50,544 bases of DNA from JBBRNH01 sp038230415 (GCA_038230415.1 JBBRNH010000034.1:1-50544), one strand, 5' to 3'; shown: positions 1 to 8,771, counted from the stretch's first letter. Numbers and translations are program-made. Notes: generated by a model from the sequence alone, not told the origin.

Positions 1-45
1 GACAGGAGGAATCTACGGTGCCAGGTGAAATAGATTCCTCCTGTC
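1..45. repeat. Perfect inverted repeat, 15-bp arms
   Basis: GACAGGAGGAATCTA at 1-15 is the exact reverse complement of 31-45, with a 15-base loop. It is followed by a short CG-rich stretch (46-66) holding the palindromic word ACCGGCGTACCGGT. The element may begin outside the window. It could be a terminator of an upstream gene or a mobile palindromic repeat; no T-tract follows it directly, which favours a repeat. Confidence 0.6.
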
Positions 46-253
46 CGCACCGGCGTACCGGTCGGAATGACAAAAATGCAGCCTAAAAACGTTGAAAGCC
101 GATTAGAAAAATGAAATTATTGACAAACCCAGTTGACCAATTTGACCATTCATCCCAAAAAAGCAACGATTCAGCGAGATTACGCGTAGATAGTAAACCT
201 TGTTGACCATATCATCGTTAAACCAACGCATGACCGGAGTCTCTACACAACGC

Positions 254-2776
254 ATGAAACGCGCATTCTTCCGCTGCTGGCTGGCCCTCTTAGTCGGTAG
301 TCTTATTCTGCCCGCATCGGCCCAACCCACTTTTCGGGTGTCGGGGCGCGTGACCGACGCAGGCACGGGAGCCGAGATACCGTTTGCCGCACTCTCGCTC
401 AAAGGCAAGGCCATCGGCACCACTGCCGATGTCAATGGCCGGTACAGCCTTTCTGCCCCTCAACTGACCGATTCAATCGTGGTGGTGAGTCTCGGCTATC
501 AGGCCCGCAGCGTCGCCCTGGCTCAAACACCAACGCAAACCCTTGATATTCAGCTACAACCAGCCGCTACCCGGTTGCAGGAAGTAAAGGTATATGGCAA
601 GGGCGGAGACCCGGCCTACCGGGTGCTGCGCGCAGCCGCTACCCGACGCGCCACCTTCGACTATGACCGGCTGACGGCGTTTCAGTATGATAATTACAGC
701 CGGATTGAAGCCTACGTGAATGATTTTGGCCGGAAAAGCCGCGCCAAAAACCGACGGCCCGGCCCCTTAGGGCAGCTATTGGGCAAGCTCCCCACCGTGA
801 GCGACGACAACGGAAATCCCGCCGTGCCGGTCTTTATCTCCGAAAATACCTCCGAATTTTACCAACGCAACGCGCCCGACCGGACCAAAGAGCGCATCCT
901 GAAAACCCGCGTGCAGGCCGTTGGCATTACCGACGGCTCCTTAGTGTCGCAGTTTACGGGGGCCACCTTTCAACGGTATAACTTTTACCGGAATTACGTC
1001 TCGATCCTCGGCAAAGACATCCCCTCGCCGGTGGGTGAGCAGTGGCTGGCACTCTATACGTTTCGGATGGTGGATACGCTGGCGGTGGGCGAAACGATGT
1101 GCTATCAGATTGACTTTCAGCCCAAACGAGAACGCGACCTGGCCTTTGCCGGCACCGTCTGGTTGGATACGACGAGGCTCGGTTTAGTCGAAATAGACGC
1201 GAAGGTGGACAAACGGGCCAACATCAATTTTGTGGACGAACTCCGCATCAGCCAGCAGTACGAGGCCGTAGAAACCGGCGCACGACTGCCCACCCGCACC
1301 CAGATCACGATTGACACCGACCAACCCACGCCCAACGCGCCGGGCGCATTGGTCCGGTTTTTTGTGGTGGCCCGCAACGTGGTCGTCAACAAACCCAACG
1401 ACCCCGCGTTTTATGACCCCGCCATCGAACTCGCCGACGACTACAAAAAAACCGACGATGGGTTTTGGGAACGCGCCCGGCCCGACCCGCTCTCTGCTGC
1501 CGAAAGCCGGGTGTTTCAAGTGGTGGATTCGGTACGAAATACGCCGGTTATCAAAGTGGGTGCCGAGATTGTCCGGCTGCTGGCAAACGGCTATGTACCC
1601 CTCGGCAACACCAATTTAGAGATCGGCCCGATCCTGAGCAGTTACGCCAACAACAGCATCGAGGGCAATCGGTTTCAACTTGGGCTGCAGACCAATACGG
1701 GTTTTAGCCGACGCTGGGTGCTGGGTGCCTACACCGCCATCGGCACGGCAGACAAACAACTCAAATACGGGTTCGACACCAAGTACATTGCCAACCGAAA
1801 ACCCTGGACGGTGCTGGGCCTGCAGTATAACTACGACGTGTACCGGCTCGGTGTCTCGCCCGAAACGGTTGGCACCAGCACTATTTTTCTGGCCTCGGCG
1901 CGGTTTGGCACCATCCGCCGGGGCTACTTTCAGGAACAGGCTTACGCCTACCTGAAACGCGACATGGGCAGTGGCTTTACGCAGACAATTGGCATCCGGG
2001 CGAAGTCGTTTGATCCGCTATTTACCTTTTCATACGCCATGCCCGCTGATGACCCCTTAGAAACGGTGGCGCGTAAACACTTCAAAATCACTGAATTGAC
2101 GTGGGAAACCCGCTTTGCGCCCGACGAACTCTTTATCCAGAACGATAACGAACGGCTGACGCTGGGAGCCTCGCGCAAGCCGGTGGTAACGCTGCGCTAT
2201 AACCTTGCCATTGCCGGGGTGATGGGCAGCGATTTTACCTACCAGCGGCTGTCGGCAGAGTTGCGCCATTCGCTCCGGCTGGGGGTGCTGGGCCGCACGA
2301 GTTACGTGATTGGCGGGGGCATTGTGCCGAACACCGTGCCGTATCCGCTGCTGTTTATTCCGCTCGGCAATCAGTCCATATTTCGGGTAGATAATGCCTA
2401 TAACCTGATGAGCTACTTCGAGTTTGTGACCGACCGCTACGCCACCCTCCGGCTCGAACATAATTTTGAAGGGCTGTTTTTCAACCGGATTCCGGCCATC
2501 CGACGCTTAAAATGGCGGACGGTGGTGACGGCTAAAATCCTGGCGGGCAGTATCACGGAGACCAACCGAACCCTCTCGCCAACGACCGACGCGCTGGGGC
2601 AGCCCGTAGCGGGTTTTCAGACCCTGACCTGGCAAAAACCCTACGTGGAGGTCAGCTACGGCATCGATAATATTTTTAAACTCGTCCGGGTTGATGCCAT
2701 CCATCGGCTCACCTACCGCGACGCACCCGGTGCCACGCCCTTTGGCATCAAGGTCTCGGCCTGGGTGAATTTATAG
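254..2776 (+). CDS. DUF5686 / carboxypeptidase-like regulatory domain outer-membrane protein
   Basis: An 840-residue secreted protein. I start it at the ATG at 254 because a clean signal peptide begins there (MKRAFF, then a hydrophobic stretch ending ASAQ, about residues 1-24); an ATG at 230 and a TTG at 200 are possible upstream starts but would bury the signal. Residues about 28-110 form a CarboxypepD_reg-like beta-sandwich (GRVTDAGTGAEIPFAALSL, TTADVNGRYSL). The remainder is a long beta-rich region matching DUF5686, ending in aromatic-rich strands typical of an outer-membrane barrel. The family is common in Bacteroidota and its transported substrate is unknown. It converges on the next gene with only 10 bases between stop codons. 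Confidence 0.85.
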   Translation: MKRAFFRCWLALLVGSLILPASAQPTFRVSGRVTDAGTGAEIPFAALSLKGKAIGTTADVNGRYSLSAPQLTDSIVVVSLGYQARSVALAQTPTQTLDIQLQPAATRLQEVKVYGKGGDPAYRVLRAAATRRATFDYDRLTAFQYDNYSRIEAYVNDFGRKSRAKNRRPGPLGQLLGKLPTVSDDNGNPAVPVFISENTSEFYQRNAPDRTKERILKTRVQAVGITDGSLVSQFTGATFQRYNFYRNYVSILGKDIPSPVGEQWLALYTFRMVDTLAVGETMCYQIDFQPKRERDLAFAGTVWLDTTRLGLVEIDAKVDKRANINFVDELRISQQYEAVETGARLPTRTQITIDTDQPTPNAPGALVRFFVVARNVVVNKPNDPAFYDPAIELADDYKKTDDGFWERARPDPLSAAESRVFQVVDSVRNTPVIKVGAEIVRLLANGYVPLGNTNLEIGPILSSYANNSIEGNRFQLGLQTNTGFSRRWVLGAYTAIGTADKQLKYGFDTKYIANRKPWTVLGLQYNYDVYRLGVSPETVGTSTIFLASARFGTIRRGYFQEQAYAYLKRDMGSGFTQTIGIRAKSFDPLFTFSYAMPADDPLETVARKHFKITELTWETRFAPDELFIQNDNERLTLGASRKPVVTLRYNLAIAGVMGSDFTYQRLSAELRHSLRLGVLGRTSYVIGGGIVPNTVPYPLLFIPLGNQSIFRVDNAYNLMSYFEFVTDRYATLRLEHNFEGLFFNRIPAIRRLKWRTVVTAKILAGSITETNRTLSPTTDALGQPVAGFQTLTWQKPYVEVSYGIDNIFKLVRVDAIHRLTYRDAPGATPFGIKVSAWVNL

Positions 2777-2786
2777 ACCGGCTTTA

Positions 2787-3149
2787 TCAGTTACCGGCCC
2801 GTTGCCGGTGTTCCTGCCACGTCCAGAGTGCCAGGCCGGTTTCGGCTACGGCAAAGCCGATCAGCGCGGGCGGGGCCAGGCCAATGATGACAAACACCAC
2901 TAAGCCCGCGCAGAATACTAACCGACCCGCCACCGTTGCTCCCACCGTTTGCCGGTTGCCATGCCGGGCCAGTGCGTAATAATAAAACGACAACACGGTT
3001 ACGAGCATTCCCAGGACCCGAATCCAGATTTCGGACGTGGGTGCGAAGCCGAAAACACCCAGTAATACGTTGGGAATCAGCAGCAGGAGCGGCCCGGCAG
3101 TCAGCACGTAGGCCATCTGCCCGTAGAGAGAAATGTAGGGTTCTTGCAT
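2787..3149 (-). CDS. Small four-helix membrane protein, function unknown
   Basis: A 120-residue protein with four clear hydrophobic segments at about residues 11-32, 43-60, 75-92 and 93-108 and a charged C-terminal tail (WQEHRQRAGN), so an inner-membrane protein. I do not recognise a named family with certainty; similar small proteins in Cytophagales are annotated only as hypothetical. Codon use and GC content match its neighbours, supporting a real gene. It faces away from the DUF4197 gene, so the 114-base gap 3150-3263 must hold promoters for both. Confidence 0.7.
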   Translation of the reverse strand: MQEPYISLYGQMAYVLTAGPLLLLIPNVLLGVFGFAPTSEIWIRVLGMLVTVLSFYYYALARHGNRQTVGATVAGRLVFCAGLVVFVIIGLAPPALIGFAVAETGLALWTWQEHRQRAGN

Positions 3150-3263
3150 CTGTATCGTTTAGGAGTAGTTCAGCTCAAACGTAAGCGAATCACGCAGAAT
3201 CACGCACCGATTAAACTTTTTGCCCGGTTTTGGGGTCAAAAGAAGGCATAACGCCCAACAACG

Positions 3264-4070
3264 ATGAACAAACAATCACTCAGTGGCTCAATCTGGCTGG
3301 CTCTCGGCCTGTCGGCACTGATGAGTACCGCTACGCCTGCTCTGGCCCAGGATTCGACCCAACAACAGCCCCAGACACCCCCGCAACGCCGAACCGGGCT
3401 GGGCGGCTTTGGCAAGTTTCTGGAGAAAGTGATTCAGCCTACCGGCAACGGCAGCACGGGCGCGGGTCTCACCAGCACCGAAATCGCCAATGGGCTTAAA
3501 CAGGCATTAGAAATAGGCATCAGCAACGGTTCGGCCAAAGCGTCGGCGGTGGATGGTTACTTTAGAAATCCACTGCTGAAGATTGTATTCCCGCCCGAAG
3601 CCCAGAAAGTTGCCACCACGCTCCGGCAAATCGGGTTCACCAAACAGGTTGACCAGTTTGAACTCTCGCTGAACCGGGCCGCCGAAGATGCCGCCAAACG
3701 CGCTAAACCCGTCTTTGTCAAGGCCATCACGAGCATGAGCATTCAGGATGCCATCGGTATCCTGCGGGGCGACTCCACAGCCGCCACCCGGTATCTGCGG
3801 CAGAGTTCGGGGCGGCAACTCGTGGCCGAATTCACCCCGATTGTGGACAGTACGCTCCGCAAAAACAACGCCACCCGCTACTATACCGACCTCGTAACGA
3901 TTTATAACCGGCTGCCGTTGGTGCAGCCCGTGAACCCCAGCCTGACCGAATACGCCACTAACCGCGCCGTTGACGGGCTGTTTGTGCTGATAGCGCAGGA
4001 AGAGAAAAAAATTCGCGAGAACCCCGTGGCGCGGGTCACGGATTTGCTCAAACGGGTATTTGGCAGGTAA
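3264..4070 (+). CDS. DUF4197 domain-containing secreted protein
   Basis: A 268-residue protein with a signal peptide (residues 1-29, ending TPALAQ), then a proline/glutamine-rich linker and a helical DUF4197 domain from about residue 55. Features seen: LTSTEIANGLKQALEIGISNG near the domain start, VDGYFRNPLLKIVFPPEAQKV and SIQDAIGILRGDSTAATRYLR, all matching the conserved blocks of that family. The family is periplasmic with no established function. The TAA stop at 4068-4070 is followed without a gap by a palindromic AGACGCA repeat (see that entry). Confidence 0.85.
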   Translation: MNKQSLSGSIWLALGLSALMSTATPALAQDSTQQQPQTPPQRRTGLGGFGKFLEKVIQPTGNGSTGAGLTSTEIANGLKQALEIGISNGSAKASAVDGYFRNPLLKIVFPPEAQKVATTLRQIGFTKQVDQFELSLNRAAEDAAKRAKPVFVKAITSMSIQDAIGILRGDSTAATRYLRQSSGRQLVAEFTPIVDSTLRKNNATRYYTDLVTIYNRLPLVQPVNPSLTEYATNRAVDGLFVLIAQEEKKIRENPVARVTDLLKRVFGR

Positions 4071-4135
4071 AGACGCATAGTTGCGTCTCCTATATTTGCG
4101 TCTCCTATCAAAAAATAGCCGATCATGGAGACGCA
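4068..4135. repeat. AGACGCA palindromic repeat cluster after the DUF4197 stop codon
   Basis: TAAAGACGCA begins exactly at the DUF4197 stop codon. AGACGCA (4071-4077) pairs with TGCGTCT (4082-4088) over a 4-base loop. TTGCGTCTCCTAT is repeated directly at 4081-4093 and 4096-4108, and GGAGACGCA at 4127-4135 is the complement of 4097-4105. The same family is found at 15168-15195. It may act as a terminator, but it also carries a TATATTTG box (see next entry). Confidence 0.75.
4091..4098 (+). promoter_or_regulatory. Candidate -7 box TATATTTG upstream of the FtsX-type permease
   Basis: TATATTTG fits the Bacteroidota -7 consensus TAnnTTTG exactly and lies inside the palindromic repeat, 67 bases before the permease ATG. 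The nearest upstream TTG (4060-4062) is about 28 bases away, longer than the usual spacing of about 19-21, so only half of a promoter is seen. Confidence 0.35.
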
Positions 4136-4164
4136 CTTACCCGTCTCCGTCTGCCAAATTCTGT

Positions 4165-5382
4165 ATGAACCTGTCGCTGTTTATTGCCCGCCGGTATTTT
4201 TTCTCGAAACGAAAGCGCAGTTTCATTAGCTGGCTGTCAGTGTTTTCGATGCTTGGCGTGGGCGTGGGAACCCTGGCGTTGGTGGTGGTGCTATCGGTTT
4301 TTAACGGCATGGAAGAGTTGAACCGCCAACTGTTTCGCTCGTTCGAGGCTGATATTACCATTGCGCCCCAACAGGGGAAACGGCAGGCCGCCCCGGCTGC
4401 ACTGCTGGCAAAACTCCGGCAGGTAGCCGGGGTTCAGGTGCTTACGCCGGTCATCAAAGACAATGCCTTGGCCCGCTACGCCGATGCCCAGACCGTGGTG
4501 CAGATTAAAGGCGTTGACAACAGCTATACCCAGCGGCAGCAGTTGGACTCGGCCATTGTAGAGGGGGAGTTCAGGATTCAGCAAAACGGCGTGAACTACG
4601 CGGTGGTGGCCGAAGGAATCCGTAACGACCTCAGTATCAGTACCGATGACATCCTCACCCCCCTCGAATTGGTGTATCCCAACAGTGCCGGTACACCCAA
4701 CGCCCTCAACGCTGACGCGCTCAACCGGGTGGCCCTGACGGTGGCGGGCGTGTTTTTTATCGAAGCCCGTTACGATGATTTTGTGCTGGCTCCGTTGCCG
4801 GTCGTCCGCACGCTCATCGGCTACGGCCCCGACGACGTAACGGGCATCGAAATCCAGACGAAGCCCGACGCGGTTGGGCCAGCGCAGTTGGTGACCCTGA
4901 AAGCGGCCTTGCAGGCGGTGGCGGGGGATGCCTGGCGGGTGCAAACCCGCGACGACCTGAACAAAGACCTCTTCCGGGCCATTCAGTTCGAGAAACTCTT
5001 CACCGCCCTCACCCTGTCGCTCATCATTCTGGTGTCGTCCATCAACATTTTTTTCTCGCTCTCGATGTTAGTATTGGAAAAGCAGGCCGACATCAGGATT
5101 TTGTACGCCTTGGGGGCCACACGTGGCTTGGTACGGGGCATTTTCCTGACCGAAGGAGCCATTATCGCCCTCACCGGCGCGGCTGTCGGCATCGGGCTGG
5201 GCGTACTCATCTGCGGATTGCAGCAGCAGTTTGGCTTGGTGAAGATGGGAACCGTAACGAGTATCGTGGATGCGTACCCGGTCAGGTTAGAGACGAATGA
5301 CTTACTTTTGACGGGTTTTGTGGCCGTTGCCGTTACCATTATCACAAGCTGGTTTCCGGCCCAGCGAGCGGCACGGCAATGA
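4165..5382 (+). CDS. FtsX/LolC-type ABC transporter permease
   Basis: A 405-residue inner-membrane permease of the MacB/LolCE superfamily. The ATG at 4165 gives the typical N-terminus MNLSLFIARRYFFSKRKRSF followed by the first membrane helix (about residues 20-45). A periplasmic MacB-like domain (about 45-265) is followed by three helices near residues 275-300, 320-345 and 375-400, and a cytoplasmic end (SWFPAQRAARQ). This is the layout of LolC/LolE, which move lipoproteins or other envelope cargo using a LolD ATPase. No LolD ATPase is near, so the partner must be elsewhere. The TGA stop is the first triplet of a tandem repeat at 5380. Confidence 0.85.
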   Translation: MNLSLFIARRYFFSKRKRSFISWLSVFSMLGVGVGTLALVVVLSVFNGMEELNRQLFRSFEADITIAPQQGKRQAAPAALLAKLRQVAGVQVLTPVIKDNALARYADAQTVVQIKGVDNSYTQRQQLDSAIVEGEFRIQQNGVNYAVVAEGIRNDLSISTDDILTPLELVYPNSAGTPNALNADALNRVALTVAGVFFIEARYDDFVLAPLPVVRTLIGYGPDDVTGIEIQTKPDAVGPAQLVTLKAALQAVAGDAWRVQTRDDLNKDLFRAIQFEKLFTALTLSLIILVSSINIFFSLSMLVLEKQADIRILYALGATRGLVRGIFLTEGAIIALTGAAVGIGLGVLICGLQQQFGLVKMGTVTSIVDAYPVRLETNDLLLTGFVAVAVTIITSWFPAQRAARQ

Positions 5383-5406
5383 ACAGTTATCAGTGAACAG
5401 TTATCA
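5380..5406 (+). repeat. Direct repeat TGAACAGTTATCA, two copies
   Basis: TGAACAGTTATCA occurs at 5380-5392 and 5394-5406, separated by one base. The first TGA is the stop codon of the permease gene. Words of this kind (AGTGAACA) also resemble, on the other strand, the CT-rich DNA in the signal-peptide region of the aminopeptidase gene near 6135-6165. Confidence 0.65.
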
Positions 5407-5419
5407 ATGGATTAGAGAT

Positions 5420-5710
5420 ATGCACGTATTGATAGACACATTGCTCGTTCGGACACCGGATATTTGCGGAGGCCGACTGCGTTTAGATGGCACTCGAATC
5501 ACTGTTAATCAGTTGGTTGTGTGTTACAAAGAGGGATTATCTGCCGAAGATATTACCGGCCAGTATCCGCATTTGTCGTTGGCCCAGGTTTACACGGCAT
5601 TAGCCTTTTATCATGCCAACAAAGTTGAGGTTGAAACGGAACTCCGGCAAGAACGCGAAGAAACCGTGCGGCTTGCCAACCTTTACGCCAAGTCAGCCCT
5701 GCATCAATGA
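5420..5710 (+). CDS. DUF433 domain protein, probable antitoxin
   Basis: A 96-residue protein beginning at the ATG at 5420; a longer frame upstream would run back into the permease gene. It matches DUF433: ICGGRLRLDGTRITVNQLV, then a helix-turn-helix-like part (GLSAEDITGQYPHLSLAQVYTALAFY). DUF433 proteins are small DNA-binding proteins commonly paired with a DUF5615 PIN-like gene, where they are presumed antitoxins. The stop codon overlaps the next start by four bases (ATGA, 5707-5710), so the two are translationally coupled. Confidence 0.85.
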   Translation: MHVLIDTLLVRTPDICGGRLRLDGTRITVNQLVVCYKEGLSAEDITGQYPHLSLAQVYTALAFYHANKVEVETELRQEREETVRLANLYAKSALHQ

Positions 5711-6057
5711 GTGTTGTTCGGTTATACATAGACGAAGACGCAATGGCCCACGCCTTGATTCAGGGCTTGCAAGCACGCGGAATTGATGTCACTACCGTAT
5801 TGTCGGCTAATCGGGAAGGCCAGACTGACGTAGCCCAATTGCGATTTGCCAGTCAGGAAAACAGAGCCATTTACACGTTCAATGTGGGTGATTTCTGCCA
5901 ACTACACAACAGTTTTTTGACACAGGGAGAAACCCATTCTGGTATCATCGTTGTGCATCGCCAGCGATACGGTATTGGCGAACAAATCAAAAAATTGGCT
6001 CAGTTAGTGAGCAATAGAACAGCAGAAGACCTCTGTAACGACCTTCTCTTTTTATGA
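5707..6057 (+). CDS. DUF5615 PIN-like protein, probable toxin
   Basis: A 116-residue protein of the DUF5615 (Mut7-C/PIN-like) family. Acidic residues expected for a PIN-fold metal site are seen: YIDEDAM near residues 7-12, ANREGQTDVAQL near 34-45 and YTFNVGDF near 57-65. With the DUF433 gene it forms a VapBC-like arrangement, so RNase activity is inferred, not shown. Its own TGA stop overlaps the ATG of the aminopeptidase (ATGA, 6054-6057), an unusual coupling of a toxin-like gene to an unrelated metabolic gene. Confidence 0.85.
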   Translation: MSVVRLYIDEDAMAHALIQGLQARGIDVTTVLSANREGQTDVAQLRFASQENRAIYTFNVGDFCQLHNSFLTQGETHSGIIVVHRQRYGIGEQIKKLAQLVSNRTAEDLCNDLLFL

Positions 6058-8765
6058 TAAATCCTGTGCCACAATCCAGCATGAGTGCCTCAAAACAGAC
6101 AATTATTCGACTGGTGGTCTGTATTTTATTCTTCATTGTTCACTCCTCACTCTTCACTGGTCATTGTGCAGCCCAATCCGACAGCACCGCCCGGCGCAAC
6201 ACCCTTTACCAGACCCGCACCGGCACTTACCAGCCCGCCCGGACGCTCAAGCACGACCTGCTGCACACCCGGCTCAACCTGCGGTTCGACTGGATTCGGC
6301 AACACGTTATCGGTACGGCCACGCTCCGGTTTAAGCCCTATTTTTATCCCCAGAATACGCTCGAACTCGATGCGCGGGGGTTTGATATCAAAGGCGTTTA
6401 TCTGCTCGATACCCTCAGCCGGTATGACTCCACCTACCGGCAGGTGCTGAAAACGTATGTCTTTGACACCCTGCAATACACCTACGCCGACCAGAAACAG
6501 ATTCGGCTGCAACTGCCCCGCACCTACACCCGGCGCGACACGTTTGACATTCAGGTGGTCTACATTGCCAAACCCAACGAACTGCCCGCCACGCCGGGCC
6601 GCAAAGAAGGAGCCGCCATCACCGACGACAAGGGGCTGTATTTTATCAATCACGACGGGCTGGAACCCGGCAAGCCCCGCCAAATCTGGACCCAGGGCGA
6701 GACCCAGAACAACTCGGCCTGGTTTCCGACGATTGATACGCCCAACGAGAAAATGACGCAGGAGATCTACCTCACCGTTGACAACCGCTACCGAACGCTT
6801 TCCAATGGCCGCCTGATCTCATCAACGCCCAACCCTGCCGACAGCACCCGCACCGACTATTGGGCGCAGGCCAAACCCCACGCGCCCTACCTCGCCATGA
6901 TTGCCGTTGGTGATTTTGCGGTTGTGCGGGATTCGCTCGTGCGGGATTCGCTCGTGCGGGATTCGCTCGTGCGGGATCCGCTGACCGGAACTTCGGTCGG
7001 GCGCGACTCTGGTATTAAACGTCCCCCGCTTGAACTCAGCTATTATGTTGAGCCGAAATACGAACCCTCGGCCCGCGCCATTTTTGGGCGAACCCCGGCC
7101 ATGATGCGCTTTCTGGAACAGACCTTCGGGGTGCCGTATCCCTGGGACAAATACAGCCAGATTGTGGTGCGCGATTTTGTGAGCGGGGCGATGGAAAACA
7201 CCTCGGCAACGGTGCATAACGAAAAACTTCAGCGCGATGCCCGCCAGTTGATTGACGAAAACGACGACGAAACCATCGTTCACGAACTGGCCCACCACTG
7301 GTTTGGCAATTACGTCACCTGCGAATCGTGGGCCAATCTGCCCCTCAACGAGTCGTTTGCGACCTACGCCGAATACCTCTGGTTTGAACACGCCCGCAGC
7401 CGCGACGAAGCCGAACTGCACGGCGCGTCTGATCTGAATCAGTACCTCGCCGAAGCCGAAACCAAGCAGGAACCGCTCATCCGCCCCCGCGTGGCCGACC
7501 GCGAAGCTATGTTCGATGCTCATTCGTACCAGAAAGGCGGGCGGGTGCTGCACTACCTCCGCAAATACATTGGCGACGATGCCTTTTTTGCCGTCCTGAA
7601 AAACTACCTCACCGCGCATCCCTTTGGCACCGCCGAAATTGCCGATTTGCGCCGGGAAGTGGAGGCCGTGACGGGCGAAGACATGAACTGGTTTTTTGAC
7701 CAGTGGTTTCTCAAACCCGGCCACCCCGTGCTGACCGTTGTGCCGGAGTTTGCGCCGGGCAGAGCCATGCTGAAAATCAGTCAGGTACAGGATACCACCC
7801 TGGCACCGGTGTTTCGCTTGCCGCTCAAAGTTGATATTTGGGTGAAAGGCCGGAAAGCGAGTTATGACGTGGTGATTGACCGCGCCCGCCAGACCCTGAC
7901 CTTCCCCGCCGAAGCCCGCCCCGACCTGATTCTGTTCGATGCCGACCGGCGGCTGGTAGGTACCATCGAACAGCCCAAAAACAAGCGCGAGCTGCTTTTT
8001 CAGTATTACCACGCCAACACCTACCAGGATCGGTACGAAGCACTCGTCGGGCTGGAAGACAAATCGGCCCTGCAAGACTCGACCCAGCGTAAGATGATGA
8101 TGGATGCTATGAACGACCCGTTCTGGAAAATCAGGCAGGTAGCGGTGAGCAACTTTGGGGAGTACGACGGTAAGCAATTCGCTGATATTGAAGCCATTAT
8201 CCAGAACAAAGCCCGCAACGACCCCAAGTCTATCGTCCGCTCTGAAGCGATTACCACGCTGGGTTCGTTTGGTGATAATGCCAATGACCCGCTTTTCCGC
8301 GAGGCTCTCAATGATTCGTCGTATGCGGTGGTGTCGGTCGCGCTCGATGCCTATCTGATGAGCAAACCGGGTGATGCCGCCGACATTGCGGCCCGCTTTG
8401 AGCAGGTGCCGAACGGCGATATTATTACGGCGGTGGCTAATTTTTACGCCAACACCCCCGACCCGGCCCGGTTCGACTGGTTTTTAGAGAAACTGCGGAG
8501 CCTCTCGGCGCAGGATCAGTACAACTTTTTGCAGGTCTTCGGTAAGTACCTCGTCAAGTCAGACGGCGACGTTCAACGCCGGGCCATCCCGATGTTGGAG
8601 ACCACCGCCCGCAACGAACCGGCCTATTTTGTGCGGTTCGGCGCGTATCAGGTGCTGGGTTTGCTGACCGACGTGGAGGGGGTAAAAGCCATCCGGCGCG
8701 ACATCCGCACCAACGAGCGAGACCCCCGGCTCAAGGAGATGTATGAGCAGTTGCGTGATTTTTAA
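6054..8765 (+). CDS. M1 family zinc aminopeptidase with C-terminal HEAT-like repeats
   Basis: A 903-residue secreted metallopeptidase. The gluzincin motif is complete: HELAH at residues 410-414 with the third zinc ligand Glu433 in NESFATY, and the substrate-binding GAMEN at 378-382. Residues about 640-903 hold helical HEAT-like repeats (for example WKIRQVAVSNFGEY), an arrangement common in Bacteroidota M1 enzymes. The start at 6054 overlaps the upstream stop; an in-frame ATG at 6081 would give a more compact signal peptide and may be the original start. A four-copy 15-bp tandem repeat lies at residues 291-310. The enzyme should trim N-terminal residues from peptides in the periplasm. Uma2 follows after six bases. 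Confidence 0.93.
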   Translation: MINPVPQSSMSASKQTIIRLVVCILFFIVHSSLFTGHCAAQSDSTARRNTLYQTRTGTYQPARTLKHDLLHTRLNLRFDWIRQHVIGTATLRFKPYFYPQNTLELDARGFDIKGVYLLDTLSRYDSTYRQVLKTYVFDTLQYTYADQKQIRLQLPRTYTRRDTFDIQVVYIAKPNELPATPGRKEGAAITDDKGLYFINHDGLEPGKPRQIWTQGETQNNSAWFPTIDTPNEKMTQEIYLTVDNRYRTLSNGRLISSTPNPADSTRTDYWAQAKPHAPYLAMIAVGDFAVVRDSLVRDSLVRDSLVRDPLTGTSVGRDSGIKRPPLELSYYVEPKYEPSARAIFGRTPAMMRFLEQTFGVPYPWDKYSQIVVRDFVSGAMENTSATVHNEKLQRDARQLIDENDDETIVHELAHHWFGNYVTCESWANLPLNESFATYAEYLWFEHARSRDEAELHGASDLNQYLAEAETKQEPLIRPRVADREAMFDAHSYQKGGRVLHYLRKYIGDDAFFAVLKNYLTAHPFGTAEIADLRREVEAVTGEDMNWFFDQWFLKPGHPVLTVVPEFAPGRAMLKISQVQDTTLAPVFRLPLKVDIWVKGRKASYDVVIDRARQTLTFPAEARPDLILFDADRRLVGTIEQPKNKRELLFQYYHANTYQDRYEALVGLEDKSALQDSTQRKMMMDAMNDPFWKIRQVAVSNFGEYDGKQFADIEAIIQNKARNDPKSIVRSEAITTLGSFGDNANDPLFREALNDSSYAVVSVALDAYLMSKPGDAADIAARFEQVPNGDIITAVANFYANTPDPARFDWFLEKLRSLSAQDQYNFLQVFGKYLVKSDGDVQRRAIPMLETTARNEPAYFVRFGAYQVLGLLTDVEGVKAIRRDIRTNERDPRLKEMYEQLRDF
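6924..6983 (+). repeat. In-frame 15-bp tandem repeat, four copies
   Basis: GTGCGGGATTCGCTC is present three times without change (6924-6968), followed by a fourth copy with two substitutions (6969-6983). It encodes VRDSL repeated, inside the aminopeptidase N-terminal domain. The unit length keeps the frame, so copy number can change by slippage without breaking the enzyme. Confidence 0.9.
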
Positions 8766-8771
8766 CTGGTT

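Noticed and set aside
6822..8177. A long open frame on the minus strand opposite the aminopeptidase (451 codons), and similar ones opposite SusC (10121-11119) and PurL
   Set aside because: They run antisense to well-supported genes, contain no recognisable domain, and reflect the GC-rich codon pattern of the true gene (the 15-bp repeat appears in them as RIPHE repeats).
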